From contig CAILBQ010000024.1 of the NCBI GenBank assembly GCA_903832475.1, positions 1-6,869 on the forward strand: DNA of 6,869 nt, read 5' to 3'. The stretch is from an uncultured Acidobacteriota bacterium (GTDB taxonomy: Bacteria > Acidobacteriota > Terriglobia > Terriglobales > Acidobacteriaceae). This document shows positions 6,331 through 6,869 of this stretch, one piece after another. The notes under the pieces were generated by a model, which was not told where the DNA came from, did not search any database, and worked only from the letters and a program-made list of their open reading frames with translations. The position numbers were made by a program, and so were the translations under genes. Each line of letters starts with the position of its first letter. The stretch's first letter is position 1.

Positions 6331-6869
6331 CCGTGTTGCGGTGGCCGGGCTGTGAGGGCGAGAAAGATCTCTTCGAGCGTCGCGCCATCGTGCGCGGACG
6401 AGAGTTGGGCAAGCGAACCCTGCGCGACGATGACGCCCTCATTGAGAATCACCGCATGCGAGCACAAGCGGGTCACGTGGTCCATCAGGTGCGTAGAAAA
6501 AAGCACGGTCGCGCCCTCAGAGGCGACCTCCTGAATCAATTCGTAAAACAGATGCGTCGATTCGACATCCAGACCATTTGTAGGCTCGTCGAGGACCAAA
6601 AGCCGCGGCTCATGAAGAAGCGCAAGCAGCAATCCCAGCTTCTTTTTCATGCCGCGAGAATAGTCTTCGGCGTAATTGTCGATGTCGTCCGCCAAACGCA
6701 GGCGGGCAATAACGTCGCTCAGCCGGCCCATGGCTGCAGCAACGTCCAGCCCATGCATGGCGGCACTGAGCTCCAGGATTTCGCGCCCCGAAAGGTAGGA
6801 ATAAAACACCGGCTCGTCGGGAAGAAAGCCGATGCGGCGCATCACGTCGATGCGATCATCGAATGCATC
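6327..6869 (-). CDS. ABC transporter ATP-binding protein, 5' end beyond the window
   Basis: The last 180 residues of an ABC-2 type ATPase (NatA/CcmA-like, COG1131 style) are visible, and the frame stays open to the window edge. Walker A and roughly the first 70 residues of a typical ~250-residue protein lie outside. Motifs in order are: a Q-loop-region segment IGFLPDEP (after the first ten residues), YLSGREILE, the signature YSRGMKKKL (a variant of LSGGQ often seen in this subgroup), Walker B LLVLDEPTNGLD with its D-loop, and the H-loop in STHLMD. It would energise the fused permease/protease encoded immediately downstream, with which it shares an ATGA overlap. A GTG-ATG pair at 6845-6840 could be mistaken for a start, but it sits inside the conserved domain, and the codons before it (reading DAFDDRID) continue the protein. 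The promoter and any further operon members are outside the window. Confidence 0.95.
   Translation of the reverse strand, partial: DAFDDRIDVMRRIGFLPDEPVFYSYLSGREILELSAAMHGLDVAAAMGRLSDVIARLRLADDIDNYAEDYSRGMKKKLGLLLALLHEPRLLVLDEPTNGLDVESTHLFYELIQEVASEGATVLFSTHLMDHVTRLCSHAVILNEGVIVAQGSLAQLSSAHDGATLEEIFLALTARPPQHG

Overview
The window is GC-rich bacterial chromosomal DNA with one complete tRNA gene and two gene pairs that face each other. The protein style (a large ABC-2 permease fused to a CPBP-type membrane protease, and a MoxR ATPase beside a zinc-peptidase/vWA protein) and the GC-rich codon use fit a soil-type bacterium such as an Acidobacteriota member. That placement is inference from general resemblance; no marker gene here proves it.

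Layout. A tRNA with a CAT anticodon (probably elongator Met, CCA encoded) fills bases 2-78. Bases 79-564 hold no gene I can support. Bases 565-3415 carry a two-gene plus-strand unit: a MoxR/AAA_5-type ATPase (565-1632), then, overlapping it by 17 bases, a 599-residue protein with a metallopeptidase motif and a C-terminal vWA domain (1616-3415). Bases 3416-3705 are a convergent intergenic gap with only weak structure. From the right edge leftwards, on the minus strand, lie the 3' part of an ABC transporter ATPase gene (6327-6869, cut by the window edge) and an 874-residue ABC-2 permease fused to a CPBP intramembrane protease (3706-6330), joined by a 4-base ATGA overlap.

How they work together. 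The plus-strand pair looks like a MoxR-vWA chaperone module whose vWA partner also carries a putative protease: the ATPase would remodel a client or a metal site, and the MIDAS site of the vWA domain would recruit it. The most unusual point is that the peptidase domain is present twice. The second copy has an intact HExxHxxxxH motif, while the first keeps all three histidines but has Cys in place of the catalytic Glu. The minus-strand pair is an exporter-like ABC-2 system in which the permease chain itself carries a complete set of CPBP protease motifs.

The two modules are convergent, so nothing here shows that they act in one pathway.
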